A stretch of 64,000 nt of DNA from Saprospirales bacterium (GTDB lineage: Bacteria; Bacteroidota; Bacteroidia; Chitinophagales; Saprospiraceae), in the NCBI GenBank assembly GCA_016703765.1, contig JADJBL010000024.1:20669-84668 (forward strand), read 5' to 3'. A model generated the notes under the pieces. The model did no database searches, was not told the DNA's origin, and was given only the letters and a program-made list of their open reading frames with translations. Position 1 is the first letter of the stretch, and each line of letters opens with the position of its first letter. The translations under genes were made by a program, and so were the position numbers. Of the stretch, positions 50,075 through 59,065 are shown in pieces.

Positions 50075-50973
50075 TCACCAGCGATACACCGTATGAAATG
50101 GGTGAGGCGCCAGATCTTCCCGGGCTTGCTCCAGATTCCGGGCAATACCCATCAAAAAACCTCCTCCTCCTGCGCCGCAGAGCTTGAGCTGATAGTCCGG
50201 CGAATCGAGGCCCTTCTCCCAAAGCGCCCGGAAGGAGCCGGGAATCATTTCCCCGAAATGATCCCATTGAAAGCGGCTGATCGCCGAAAAAAGAGATGTA
50301 ACGCCTCCACATCTCCCTCCAGAAACGCAGCAATGGCGCCATTGCTCAGCCTGCCCAATTCCTTTTCCACCAGGGCATCAAAGGACGGGTTTTCGCATTT
50401 TTGGAGAAAAGCCCGCACCAAAGGAGCCGTTTCCCGGCCGATGCCGGTATCCAGCAAAAAAAGTCCTCCCGGGCCCTCTTCCCGCCCGGCCGGAACCTCG
50501 ACCAGCTCCGGCGGCAGGCCGCCGCCCAATAGCAAGGGCCGGTCCAGCAGGCATACCAAGGGGTCGATACCCGAACTGGAGCCGTGGAAAAACCCCTCCA
50601 TCCGGGCGAGGATGGGCTGAAGATCTTCCGCTTCAGTCGTTTTTTTTGCGCAATAGGAATCGTACACCGCGGCGATCAGGGCCCCGGAACTCCCCAGGCC
50701 ATAACCCACCGGTATGCTGGAGTCGAAGGCCAGTCCCCGGCCGATGTCGCTCCTGAAGCGCTCGAGGTCTAAAGGCGCCGGCAGGCTTCCCTTTTGCTCC
50801 AGCCCTTCCAGATAGTCCGCCAGGCCGGAGAGTTCGGGGGATATCCAGGCAGATCCTTTATACTCCCAACGCCCTTCGAAGTCGTGGAAAGGAACGGCAA
50901 GGGCCCTCGACCCACGGATGATGGCGTATTCTCCAAAAAGGAGAATTTTTGCCGGAAATCTGCGGGATTGCAT
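50075..50973 (-). CDS. GHMP kinase, mevalonate kinase type, frameshifted
   Basis: ATP-dependent small-molecule kinase, probably mevalonate kinase of the isoprenoid pathway. Seen: substrate-side FPAKILLFGEYAIIRGSRAL, the ATP loop GYGLGSSGALIAAVY, MEGFFHGSSSGIDPLVCLL and the GHMP C-terminal motif KLCGAGGGGFLMGIA. The frame breaks at 50287-50292 (six A on the plus strand, seven expected); correction joins LFF to SAISRFQWDHFGEMIPGSF and gives 299 residues, the usual size. Convergent with the ATL gene, 2 bases apart. Assignment as mevalonate rather than another GHMP substrate is inference. Confidence 0.85.
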
Positions 50974-51101
50974 GTGCTGGTTAGGTTTTAACCTGAATAA
51001 CAGGATGTTTTGAAAAAAAGCACAAATTCTATAAAAAGATTTTGGGTTTTAACTAAACCAAAGAAACTTATTGCATAAATTTGGAAAAAGCAGACACACT
51101 T

Positions 51102-51482
51102 ATGAAGACAAATGAACGAGAGTTATTGGTTTATTACAACCCCGAATCAAGCGCTCACCGCCGAACGGTTGCTTATGCTCAAACACTCTCCAGGTACGTT
51201 AGAGCCTTTTCCTTCGATCAGGCGCCCTCAACCGAAACAAGCTGGCAACAAATCATCCATGCCCTGAACCTCGATCCCAAAGAACTGCTCAACAAAGCCC
51301 ACCCTTACTATCAGGAGCATATCCGGGGTCGCGAATTCGACGAAAAAGACTGGATAAAAGTCATTCAAAACAATCCGGACATCCTGAAGGCGCCCATCGC
51401 CATCCGGGGCAAACGGGCCATTCTCTGCCTCAACGCTACCGATATCCTTCAATTGATAGAAAAAGTCGGCGTAGTCATTTAA
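51102..51482 (+). CDS. ArsC/Spx-like thioredoxin-fold protein without active-site Cys
   Basis: About 126 residues. Seen: the ArsC/Spx-type opening (LLVYYNPESSAHRRTVAYAQ) where the catalytic Cys would stand at the second Ser, IIHALNLDPKELLNKAHPYY, and the late cis-Pro segment LKAPIAIRGKRAIL, close to the ArsC family's RPI-x-x-x-G. With no Cys the protein cannot reduce arsenate; in Bacillus the related Spx is a transcription regulator. Start placed at ATG 51102; the frame opens 21 bases earlier at TTG. Confidence 0.75.
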   Translation: MKTNERELLVYYNPESSAHRRTVAYAQTLSRYVRAFSFDQAPSTETSWQQIIHALNLDPKELLNKAHPYYQEHIRGREFDEKDWIKVIQNNPDILKAPIAIRGKRAILCLNATDILQLIEKVGVVI

Positions 51483-51506
51483 GACCGCTTTATGAATCTT
51501 ATTTAT

Positions 51507-51537
51507 TTTGCAGCTGCTGCGGGTTTATTACCTTTGC
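51507..51537 (+). promoter_or_regulatory. Complete Bacteroidota promoter of the DUF3127 gene
   Basis: TTTG (51507-51510), an 18-base spacer and TACCTTTGC (51529-51537), both elements matching consensus; the ATG is 41 bases further on. Confidence 0.7.
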
Positions 51538-51577
51538 AACGCAAGCAACCCCATAGCAAACGCAAATCGATTCCGAC

Positions 51578-51955
51578 ATGTCATTTGAAGTAGAAGGCAA
51601 GCTCATCAAAAAATACGATACGGAGAACAAAACCGGCTCGTTCCAGGCCCGCGAATTTGTGATCGAGGTCAGCAGCGGAAACTACCCCCAGTTCGTGAAA
51701 TTCCAACTGGTCCAGGATCGCTGCACCCTGGTCGACGTATACCAGGAAGGCGAAATGATCAAAGTGCATTTCGACCTGCGCGGAAGGGAATGGAACGGGA
51801 AGTATTTCACCAACCTCAACGCCTGGCGAATCGACCGTCCTTCCGCAACGGCTCAGACCAAGGAGGCTCAGCCGCAAAGCCGCGGCGCGGGGGATTTCCC
51901 CACCGCTACCGACGATCCGGGCGATGCCGGCTCGTTTGACGATCTGCCGTTCTAG
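51578..51955 (+). CDS. DUF3127 domain protein (OB-fold-like)
   Basis: 125 residues, cytoplasmic. Seen: the block SFEVEGKLIKKYDTENKTG, KFQLVQDRCTLVDVYQEGEM and KVHFDLRGREWNGKYFTNLN, defining DUF3127, followed by an acidic, disordered tail ending in DDLPF. The fold and the DDLPF tail resemble single-stranded DNA-binding proteins, whose acidic tip recruits partners; this likeness is an inference. It has its own clear promoter. Confidence 0.85.
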   Translation: MSFEVEGKLIKKYDTENKTGSFQAREFVIEVSSGNYPQFVKFQLVQDRCTLVDVYQEGEMIKVHFDLRGREWNGKYFTNLNAWRIDRPSATAQTKEAQPQSRGAGDFPTATDDPGDAGSFDDLPF

Positions 51956-51961
51956 AAAACG

Positions 51962-52432
51962 CTAAGTTCCTTTCCGGTAAGATTCGAGGATTTGCAGGGC
52001 GTGCTTTTTCGTATTCACCCTGCCGAATATCCTTTCGATCCTCCCCTTCTCGTCGATGACGAAGGTGGTGCGCAGCACGCCTATGACGTTTTTTCCGAAA
52101 AAAATCTTCGGGCCCCAGACCCCGTATTTCCCCAAAACCTTCCGCTCCTTGTCGGCCAACAGGTGAAAGGGGAACTGGTATTTGTCCTTAAACTTCAGTT
52201 GGCTCTTCGGGGCGTCGGGGCTAACACCCAGCATGTCGAAGCCCTGCTCCCTCAGCTCCGCGTAATGGTCGCGCAAGCTGCAAGCCTCGGCGGTACAACT
52301 GGTCGTATCGGCCTGCGGATAGAAGAACAGGATGAGTTTTTTGCCTTTATAATCTGACAGGGAAACGGGCTCCCCGTTTTCGTTCAAACCGGAAAATGCC
52401 GGAGCCTTGTCGCCTTCTTTCAAGTGGGTCAT
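51962..52432 (-). CDS. bcp: Thioredoxin-dependent thiol peroxidase (Bcp/PrxQ)
   Basis: Peroxiredoxin of 156 residues. Seen: GDKAPAFSGLNENGEPVSL, the active site FYPQADTTSCTAEACSLRD with peroxidatic and resolving Cys five residues apart (CTAEAC), and FVIDEKGRIERIF. It detoxifies H2O2 and organic peroxides with thioredoxin. Twelve bases downstream of the M23 peptidase start-side neighbour on the same strand, so possibly cotranscribed. Confidence 0.94.
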   Translation of the reverse strand: MTHLKEGDKAPAFSGLNENGEPVSLSDYKGKKLILFFYPQADTTSCTAEACSLRDHYAELREQGFDMLGVSPDAPKSQLKFKDKYQFPFHLLADKERKVLGKYGVWGPKIFFGKNVIGVLRTTFVIDEKGRIERIFGRVNTKKHALQILESYRKGT

Positions 52433-52443
52433 CGGGCAGAGAT

Positions 52444-54177
52444 TTAACGTAGGAAATGTTTTTCGTAAACCGTCGAATTGCCCATGATATCCCTGACTTC
52501 AAGCCGCAACAGGTGCTTGCCTTCCGAAATCCGCCGGTCGAAGCGGTGGGTGATGATCGCCGATTTCTTGTCGTATTCCATCAGGATCCATTTGCCGTCC
52601 ACCGTCGCGGAAAAGTACAGCTCGTCTATATTCGGCGCGGTGGAGTAGTTTTCGCCGATCCGGAAAGACATCGATTTTTTGCCCCTCATGTCGTACTTGA
52701 AAGAAGAAGCGCTTACCGTGGGCGGGGTCTTGTCGACCAGGATCGCGTAGGGTCCGAATTGGCGAACGGTCGCCGTGAGGACGTCGCCTTTCCAGACTCC
52801 CCCACAATTGAGCACGCTTCCGCGGGGATTGAGGTAGGCGAGAAAGGCCTTGGCCCGCTCGGCCTCCTTCAAAGGCCGGGCAGCTTTCAACGAAAGGCTG
52901 TAAAACCGGTGGACCGGGGTCAGGTAATTGTGGATATGAAAAATATCAGACAGGTAATTGGAGCCGGCCCCGGGCGCCGTGCGGAAATTGAGCGGCAGAT
53001 CCTCGTAGATCGTTCCCTGCGGAATGAAAACGGAGCAGTTCCCGGATTGCTGCAGCAGGTTGTCCCGGTCGTGATACACATAATATTGATAGGGACCGGG
53101 AGCAGGCGGTTCCTTCTCTTCGCTTCGGCGCACCCAAAACTTCAGCCTTGCATCGTTGTCCAGCGCGTCGGTTACCCGGATGTCCACATATTTGACCTCT
53201 CCCGGTTTTAGGGAAACGATCCCGTGGTTTTCGGACAGTGGGTAGATGCCCAACAGGTTGCCGGGCAATTGAAAACAGCGGTGATAATAATTGCGGCGGG
53301 TCACCTGTTCCTCGTAGTCCATGTGGGCGTTGATATACCGGGTGTCCTCAAACGGGACTTCGTCCAGGGAGAACCGGTAAACTTCCTTGCCCTCCACCTT
53401 CATCTCCATGGCAAACACGCCGTTTCGGTTGGAAGGGGAATCGTGCATATCAAAAGTCTTGACCGCAAACGCGGCAAAAGGGGTATTGACGCTCAGGGTT
53501 TCGGGTTCGGGATGGAAATAGTCGGAATGGGAATCCACTTCAAAGTTCTGGACTTCGGTGCCATACACGCCCAGCCCATCCATTTTATACAATTTGAGGC
53601 TGTAGATTCGCGGCGCCAGTTTGTCCGCGATGGGGAAACCGAACAGGAGGGGGTTCATAGCCTTGTCCGTGGCGGTTTCCCGGACTTCGAAATGCACGTG
53701 GGGCCCTGCCGAAGCGCCGGTATTGCCCATGTCGCCAATGTACTGCCCTTGCCGGAAGGTGAATACATGGGGAGGCGGGAAGACCTCGACGTCAAAGCAT
53801 TGTTGTTTGTATTGTTCGTGCTTGACAAAACCCTCCAGATCTTCCGTAAAGCGGTTCATGTGGCCGTAAAGGGTAGAAAAGCCGTTGGGGTGGGCGATGA
53901 GCAGGGATTTGCCATAGCCGCTTTCCTCCACTTTGATCCGGGCTACATAACCCTCCGCGGCGGAGTACAGGGGATCACCGATCCGCTGCGCGGCGGAGCG
54001 GATATCCACCCCGGCGTGAAAATGGTTTGGGCGCAATTCGCCGAAGGTGCCGGACAGGCGGACGGCATGGCCGACCGGCCAACGAAAATAGCCCTGCGGG
54101 TAGGGCAAGTGAAATCGGTTAACAGGCGTAAAAGCAGTCCCCACAAGGAGAGCAGTGATCAACATCCACCAGCGCAT
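52444..54177 (-). CDS. M23 family metallopeptidase (secreted)
   Basis: 577 residues with a signal peptide (WWMLITALLVGTAFT). Seen: the LytM/M23 domain near the N terminus (about 45-180): GELRPNHFHAGVDIRSA holds the first zinc His and Asp, GYGKSLLIAHPNGFSTLYGH the middle part and GASAGPHVHFEVRET the HxH ligands. The rest is beta-sandwich-like domains of unknown role. Such enzymes cut peptide bridges of peptidoglycan or, without full activity, regulate amidases. All metal ligands are present here. Divergent from the oxidoreductase gene. Confidence 0.9.
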   Translation of the reverse strand: MRWWMLITALLVGTAFTPVNRFHLPYPQGYFRWPVGHAVRLSGTFGELRPNHFHAGVDIRSAAQRIGDPLYSAAEGYVARIKVEESGYGKSLLIAHPNGFSTLYGHMNRFTEDLEGFVKHEQYKQQCFDVEVFPPPHVFTFRQGQYIGDMGNTGASAGPHVHFEVRETATDKAMNPLLFGFPIADKLAPRIYSLKLYKMDGLGVYGTEVQNFEVDSHSDYFHPEPETLSVNTPFAAFAVKTFDMHDSPSNRNGVFAMEMKVEGKEVYRFSLDEVPFEDTRYINAHMDYEEQVTRRNYYHRCFQLPGNLLGIYPLSENHGIVSLKPGEVKYVDIRVTDALDNDARLKFWVRRSEEKEPPAPGPYQYYVYHDRDNLLQQSGNCSVFIPQGTIYEDLPLNFRTAPGAGSNYLSDIFHIHNYLTPVHRFYSLSLKAARPLKEAERAKAFLAYLNPRGSVLNCGGVWKGDVLTATVRQFGPYAILVDKTPPTVSASSFKYDMRGKKSMSFRIGENYSTAPNIDELYFSATVDGKWILMEYDKKSAIITHRFDRRISEGKHLLRLEVRDIMGNSTVYEKHFLR

Positions 54178-54369
54178 AACTATGGTTTACATTCAGGATT
54201 GTATCAAACAGGCGGTCAAATACGGGGATTTTTTTCAATAATGCCAGCAAGCGGCCGACACTTATGAATTTATCGGGCACAATCATTTGAACAATAAAAG
54301 TTTAACACTATTATTGTTAAGTATTTGATCTTAAAAGTCCTTCAGCGGCCGCAGGCCGCTATTTACAAG
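54178..54369. other. Divergent intergenic region with two small inverted repeats
   Basis: 192 bases without a gene. Holds AACAATAA / TTATTGTT (54290-54297, 54311-54318) and the GC-rich palindrome 54344-54360 just before the oxidoreductase start. Confidence 0.55.
54344..54360. repeat. Palindrome AGCGGCC / GGCCGCT
   Basis: Seven-base perfect arms around GCA, 9 bases before the ATG of the next gene. The word TCAGCGGCC is shared with the palindrome before purD. Confidence 0.6.
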
Positions 54370-55317
54370 ATGAAAGCCATTGTAATACGCCATTTCGGGT
54401 CCAAAGAAGTTCTGGAGCCTGCGGAAATGCCCGACCCCGAGCCAGATGAGGACGAGTTGCTCGTCCGCATTCACGCTATTGGCATCAACCCATTCGATTG
54501 GAAAGTACGCAAAGGACTCGTGCGGCGGGTCCTTCCTAAAAAGCTCCCCATTATCCTCGGCCAGGATTTTTCCGGGGAAGTGATCTCCGTGGGTAGCCAG
54601 GTGGGCGACTACGAGATCGGCGACCGCGTGTTCGGCACGGTAAACGCCCTGAAAGGAGAAGGTTCTTACGCAGAATTGATCGCGGCCCCCGCGAAGAACG
54701 TGGCCACCCTTCCCGCAAATATGTCCTTCGAAGAAGCCGCCGCGCTCCCCACCGCGGGCCTCGCTGCGCTTCAGGCCCTCCGCGACAAGGGCAATATCCG
54801 AAACGGCATGGACGTGCTCATCAACGGCGCCGCGGGCGGCGTCGGGCACTACGCCATTCAGATCGCCAAATTTTTCGGCGCTTACGTCACGGCGGTCTGC
54901 GGGCCGGAAAACCTCGATTTTGCCACCGACCTGTGCGCCGACGAAGCCCTCGACTATACCAAGGTGGATTACACCAAGCTAAAATCCCGCTACGACATCA
55001 TTTTCGATGTCATCGGCAACCGCAATTTCCGGGAATCCGTCCCCGTGCTACAGCCCAAAGGCGTCTTCATCACTACGAAGCCTACTTTTCGCAATTACCT
55101 GCAAATGCTCCTCACCCGCTTCACGGGAAAAAAATCCAGGAACCTGCTCATGGACATCAATGAGGACGACCTGTGGGAGCTAAAGAAAATGGCCGAAGCG
55201 GAGCAGATCCGAAGTCATGTAGGGGGTCTTTTCCCCTTTGAACAGGCCGGAGAGGCCCAGGCCCTCAGCGAGAGCGCGCACCTCCGGGGGAAAATCGTAC
55301 TACAGGTGCTTTCCTAA
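54370..55317 (+). CDS. NAD(P)-dependent alcohol dehydrogenase / quinone oxidoreductase
   Basis: MDR-superfamily enzyme of 315 residues. Seen: start MKAIVIRHFGSKEVLEPAE, the substrate-domain block FDWKVRKGLVRRVLPKKLP, ILGQDFSGEVISVGSQV, and the cofactor site VLINGAAGGVGHYAIQIAKF (GxGxxG type). The zinc ligands of classical alcohol dehydrogenases are missing, so it belongs to the quinone oxidoreductase-like group. The protein is encoded from ATG 54370; the longer frame reads through the upstream palindrome. The final bases overlap the convergent gene by 4. Confidence 0.88.
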   Translation: MKAIVIRHFGSKEVLEPAEMPDPEPDEDELLVRIHAIGINPFDWKVRKGLVRRVLPKKLPIILGQDFSGEVISVGSQVGDYEIGDRVFGTVNALKGEGSYAELIAAPAKNVATLPANMSFEEAAALPTAGLAALQALRDKGNIRNGMDVLINGAAGGVGHYAIQIAKFFGAYVTAVCGPENLDFATDLCADEALDYTKVDYTKLKSRYDIIFDVIGNRNFRESVPVLQPKGVFITTKPTFRNYLQMLLTRFTGKKSRNLLMDINEDDLWELKKMAEAEQIRSHVGGLFPFEQAGEAQALSESAHLRGKIVLQVLS

Positions 55318-56747
55318 ACCCTCCATTCCTTTCTCCTTTCGGAAATTTTTTCCAGCAGCCAGTCCCGGTGCAGGATGAGGCTGGCGTCGGGCAGTTGCGC
55401 TTCGACCTCTCCGATTTTTTTCGCCTCGTGTTTTTCGATCTTCGCCAGCTTGCGGGTCATGTCGATAAACTGTTGCACCTGGCGGCGGTTGGACTCGGGG
55501 AGGAGCTTGTTGCGCAGCAGAAAAATGCGAAAGGCCTCCAGGTGAGAGAAGAGCAGTTCGGTCTGATCGGTTTCGTAGAATATCTTGACCAGCAAGCTCC
55601 GGGTGCTGAGGGCCAGGAACACATCCTTGAACTCGACCTGCATCAGGGTGAGCTGCGCCTCGTCGTATTGCCGGAGGTGGTAGTAATAGTGGGCCAGGTT
55701 GTATTCGTAGAGGGGTTCCTGATAGGATTCGGGCAGTCGGTGGCGGTACTGGAGGATAAATCCGTGCGTCCACTCCGTGTCTCCCAGTTGCAGGCCCGCG
55801 CTGACGAGGTTTTTGTACAGCCAGGGCGACAGGCGTCCTTCGTCCAGAATGAGCTCTTCCCGGAGCAGGAATTTACCCACTTCCAGGTATTCTTTCCAGA
55901 AAAAAGCGTCGTTGTAGCGGTTGATCCGCCGGCTGGAGAAGTTGAAAAGCGCACCGGAAAGGGTACTCAGCTCCGCTTTGTCGAATTTGCCGGTATGGGC
56001 CCACAACTGCTCCTTGGCCTGAAAGTAAAAATCCGGTTGCTCGGGGTGCTCCAGCATCCGAAATAGGGCGAGGTACACCCGGATCGCCGGGGTCTGAAAG
56101 TCGGGGCTGCCCTCGGCAATCTTCAACACCTCTTGCGTCCAGCGCAGGTCGTAATCCACATTGAGCAATTGCACCAGGTTGATCATGGCGCAGGAGAGGC
56201 GCAATTTTTCCACGAGGTAAAAGGCGTCGAGCGCGTTGGCGGCATCCTGCAGGTGGGGGTTGTAGGTTCGCTGGCTCTGGTCGCTGTGGATGTATTCCAG
56301 CTGGCGCAATTGAAACTGCCAGTAGTAGAACTCGGCATTGCGGAAGGGGTATTCCTCCAGTTGCCGCTCGGCCTTTTCCATGATGCCGTTGTAGTGTTTG
56401 GTCAGGCCTTTTTTGAAATAGATCTCCAACAGGGTCCGGTTGTTGAGATGCGGGTCTTCGAGCAGGGTCTCGACGGTCAGAAAGCCCTCCGTCAGTTTGA
56501 GCAGGTCGCTCATCCAATAAGCCAGGCGCTTGGCGTCGAGCGTCAGGCCGGCGATGCCTTTTTTCAGCAATACTTTTTTGTCGAGGTCTTCGTGGGAATA
56601 TTCGGGGCTGAAACCTTTCAGAAAGCGGTAAAACGACAGCAGTTCCTCGTTCTTGTTGAAATAGGGTGAAGCGAGGTACTCCTCCATCCGGGCGGTTTGA
56701 CGGCCCGACAGGGTTCGAAGGAGGTCCAAAAGCTTGCTTTGCCGCAT
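55314..56747 (-). CDS. Large helical TPR-like protein, second family member
   Basis: 477 residues, helical throughout, no signal peptide. Start SKLLDLLRTLSGRQTARMEE then YLASPYFNKNEELLSFYRFL. The pattern of an N-terminal LSG/LTG helix, a helix with YL/YF plus FNKNEELLSFY or NKYLRLFEAI, and then serial TPR-like pairs is shared with the protein at 46724-48259. No catalytic motif is visible. No named family recognised; inferred to be a binding or scaffold protein. Confidence 0.72.
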   Translation of the reverse strand: MRQSKLLDLLRTLSGRQTARMEEYLASPYFNKNEELLSFYRFLKGFSPEYSHEDLDKKVLLKKGIAGLTLDAKRLAYWMSDLLKLTEGFLTVETLLEDPHLNNRTLLEIYFKKGLTKHYNGIMEKAERQLEEYPFRNAEFYYWQFQLRQLEYIHSDQSQRTYNPHLQDAANALDAFYLVEKLRLSCAMINLVQLLNVDYDLRWTQEVLKIAEGSPDFQTPAIRVYLALFRMLEHPEQPDFYFQAKEQLWAHTGKFDKAELSTLSGALFNFSSRRINRYNDAFFWKEYLEVGKFLLREELILDEGRLSPWLYKNLVSAGLQLGDTEWTHGFILQYRHRLPESYQEPLYEYNLAHYYYHLRQYDEAQLTLMQVEFKDVFLALSTRSLLVKIFYETDQTELLFSHLEAFRIFLLRNKLLPESNRRQVQQFIDMTRKLAKIEKHEAKKIGEVEAQLPDASLILHRDWLLEKISERRKEWRV

Positions 56748-56782
56748 GGAGGGGCGTATTTTTTTCGTAAATTAGGGAAAAT

Positions 56783-56839
56783 TGGTGATTGGTGATTGGT
56801 GATTGGTGATTGGTGATTGGTGACTGGTGACTGGTGACT
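56783..56839. repeat. Tandem 7-base repeat GGTGATT / GGTGACT (R5)
   Basis: Eight successive copies of GGTGAYT with no inverted half, in the divergent gap before the T9SS cargo gene. Confidence 0.9.
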
Positions 56840-56856
56840 CGTAAATTTGAATCTAC

Positions 56857-57968
56857 ATGAAAAAAATTCTCTTGATCCTTTTTGTTTTTCTGGGAATGGG
56901 TCCGCTTTACGGGCAGCTGATGTATCCGGGGGATACGAACAACGACGGGAGGGCCAATCATCTGGACCTCTTGCCGATCGGCCTTGCATTTGGCGCGCAG
57001 GGGGAGCCCAGGCCGGCGGCTTCGGAAAACTGGTTTGCGCAGGAGTTCATACCCTGGCCCATTTTTCTGCCCACGACGCCTGTGAACGGCGCATTTATCA
57101 ACTCCAACGGCGACGGGATCATCGACACCCTCGATTTGGATGCCATCGTCGCCAATTACGATATGATGCAGGATTCGACCATGCCTTTTCCGTGGCAGCA
57201 CAATATTCAATGCCTTTCCTGTCCACCCCCCACCCTGTCGATCTCGTATAACCTCGATTCCGTGGAGGTGAACGGCGCCTTCCAGGCCTTTATCAGCGTG
57301 TTGTACCCGGAGACCATCCCCTTCGACCTGGGGGCCCTGGGGCTGGCGCTGGAACTGTCGTACGACCCCGAGCTGGTGGTCGAGACCTCTGTCGTGGTGA
57401 CGCCCAATACCGATGAAGGGACCTGATGTTCGTCACGGCGACCAGCGAGGAGGCTGCGGGATATCGGCTGCCAACGCCCGGAAGGGTGCAGATCTCGGCG
57501 GCGGGCAGAGGGCAGAACGCCTTTTTTCAGGATTCGACGGGGGTGGCCCGGATCGATTTTATCGTGATAGACGATATTCAAAGGGATACCGTTTTTCGGG
57601 CGTTCAAGCTGGAGATAGAGAGTCTGCTGTTCCTAAACGTAAAAGAAGAACTGCTTTTCCCCATGGTCCACAACTCCGATTCGGTGGTGCTCTTTCAGGT
57701 GTTGGACCAGGTTTTGGATAGGCCGCTGGCGGATATTTTGCAAATTTTCCCCAACCCCGTCCGGGATGTGCTGCGGGTACAGGCTGCGCAGGGGATCTAT
57801 CTGGACCGGCTGCGGCTGTGGAATAACCAAGGCGTGCTGGTCGGGGAAGAACCGGGCGGTTTTGGCGCGCAATGGAAGTTTGAAACAGGCGGCTTACCTC
57901 CGGGGATCTATTGGCTGGAAATCCAGCGGGAGGGGGAGAAATTCACCCAAAAGATACTGTTACACTAG
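56857..57968 (+). CDS. T9SS-secreted protein with dockerin-like Ca2+ motifs, frameshifted
   Basis: Secreted protein of about 370 residues. Seen: signal peptide (ILLILFVFLGMGPLYGQ), two dockerin-like EF-hand loops (PGDTNNDGRANHLDLLPIGL at 24-43 and NSNGDGIIDTLDLDAIVANY), a beta-rich middle, and a C-terminal T9SS type A sorting domain (IFPNPVRDVLRVQ ... GLPPGIYWLEIQREGEKFTQ) that directs export through SprA. The frame breaks at about 57422-57423 (ACC read for ACCC); correction gives EGTLMFVTATSEEA. Function of the passenger is unknown; it overlaps the convergent aat gene by 26 bases. Confidence 0.85.
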
Positions 57969-58671
57969 GAGGTTCTTCCTCCATGATCCGGGCCCAGGAC
58001 CCGCGGTGGGTAGGGTTGGCCCGGTTTTCCCACAGGAATTTCAGGAATTTTTTCCGGGAAATGGCGCCTGCGCCCAGGGTGGCGAGGTGTCCGGTTTGCT
58101 GCTGGCAGTCGATGAGTTGGTAGCCCAGTTCCTCGAGCCGACGAACGAGGGTGATAAACCCGAATTTGGAGGCATTGCTGACCTGCGTGAACATGGATTC
58201 GCCGAAAAAGCATTTCCCCAGCGCAATGCCGTAGAGCCCGCCCACCAGTTCCTCCTCCTGCCAAACCTCCACCGAATGGGCGTATCCCAGCGCATGAAGC
58301 GCCGTGTACCCTTCGATCATCTCCTCCGAGATCCAGGTTCCCAGATGCTGGCCCTTCCGCTGGGTCTTCCCGCACAGGCGCATCACCCGCTCGAAATGGC
58401 CGTCGAAGCTGACCCGGAATTTGGCTTGGTTGAAAAAGGGTCGCATACTTTTAGCCATTTTCAGGTCGGAGGGGAAAAGGACAAAGCGCGGGTCGGGCGA
58501 CCACCAGAGGATGTAGTCTTCGGGATTGTACCAGGGAAAAATGCCCGACTGGTAGGCGATCAGCAGGCGTTCGGGCGAGAGGTCGCCGCCGGCGGCCAGC
58601 ATCCCGTTCCGGTTGGAGAGCTCCGGATTCGGAAAATCATTGGAATGTTCGGACAACCAGAAGATCGGCAT
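57943..58671 (-). CDS. aat: Leucyl/phenylalanyl-tRNA--protein transferase
   Basis: Adds Leu or Phe from tRNA to proteins with N-terminal Lys or Arg, marking them for ClpS-ClpAP. Seen: FPNPELSNRNGMLAAGGDLS, YQSGIFPWYNPEDYILWWSPDPR, VEVWQEEELVGGLYGIALG and FFGESMFTQVSNASKFGF, all family signatures. Start placed at ATG 58671 (MPIFWLSE), 8 bases after the clpS stop; the frame is open to 58686. The neighbourhood clpS-aat makes a complete adaptor plus tagging pair. Confidence 0.95.
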   Translation of the reverse strand: MPIFWLSEHSNDFPNPELSNRNGMLAAGGDLSPERLLIAYQSGIFPWYNPEDYILWWSPDPRFVLFPSDLKMAKSMRPFFNQAKFRVSFDGHFERVMRLCGKTQRKGQHLGTWISEEMIEGYTALHALGYAHSVEVWQEEELVGGLYGIALGKCFFGESMFTQVSNASKFGFITLVRRLEELGYQLIDCQQQTGHLATLGAGAISRKKFLKFLWENRANPTHRGSWARIMEEEPPSVTVSFG

Positions 58672-58679
58672 GTGAGGGG

Positions 58680-58985
58680 TTAACACTCTTCGATGACGGC
58701 GGAAAGCCCGCGGTCGACCAGGGCGTCTTTTTTGGGTTTCAGCTCCTGCAATGGCGCCGTTTTGACGGTTGCCTTTCCTTTAAAATGAATGATCAGCGCC
58801 AATTGCTCCGACTGTTCGAAGGAGTGGTTGAGCACGTCGATAAAACACTGGATCACCCAATCAAAGGTATTGTGGTCGTCGTTGTACACGATCAGGCGCG
58901 ATACGTCGCCCACGTCGTCCTCCAGGTCCTCTTCGAGAGCGACATCGGCTTCTTCCGGCTTTTTAGAGGGATGGGCGTGGAGCAT
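58680..58985 (-). CDS. clpS: ClpS N-degron adaptor
   Basis: Adaptor that delivers N-degron substrates to ClpAP. Seen: an acidic flexible N terminus, RLIVYNDDHNTFDWVIQCF (the NDD-x-x-TF/TM-x-x-V motif), LNHSFEQSEQLALIIHFKGK. A length of 101 residues is normal. First gene of the pair with aat; the 5' side is the tandem repeat R6. Confidence 0.95.
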   Translation of the reverse strand: MLHAHPSKKPEEADVALEEDLEDDVGDVSRLIVYNDDHNTFDWVIQCFIDVLNHSFEQSEQLALIIHFKGKATVKTAPLQELKPKKDALVDRGLSAVIEEC

Positions 58986-58990
58986 ACGAA

Positions 58991-59065
58991 AGGTTTAGAG
59001 GGTTTAGGAGGTTTAGAGAGTTTGGGGGTTTAAAAAAAATCAACCTTCTAAACTCCAAACTTAAC
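58991..59065. repeat. GTTTAGAGG-type 9-base repeat (R6)
   Basis: Plus-strand GGTTTAGAG, GGTTTAGGA, GGTTTAGAG (58991-59032) then a partial complement (59044-59065). It spans the gap from the peroxiredoxin stop to just 5 bases before the clpS start. Confidence 0.75.

Noticed and set aside
56783..56839. CRISPR-like array
   Set aside because: Units are only 7 bases with no spacers, and there are no cas genes.
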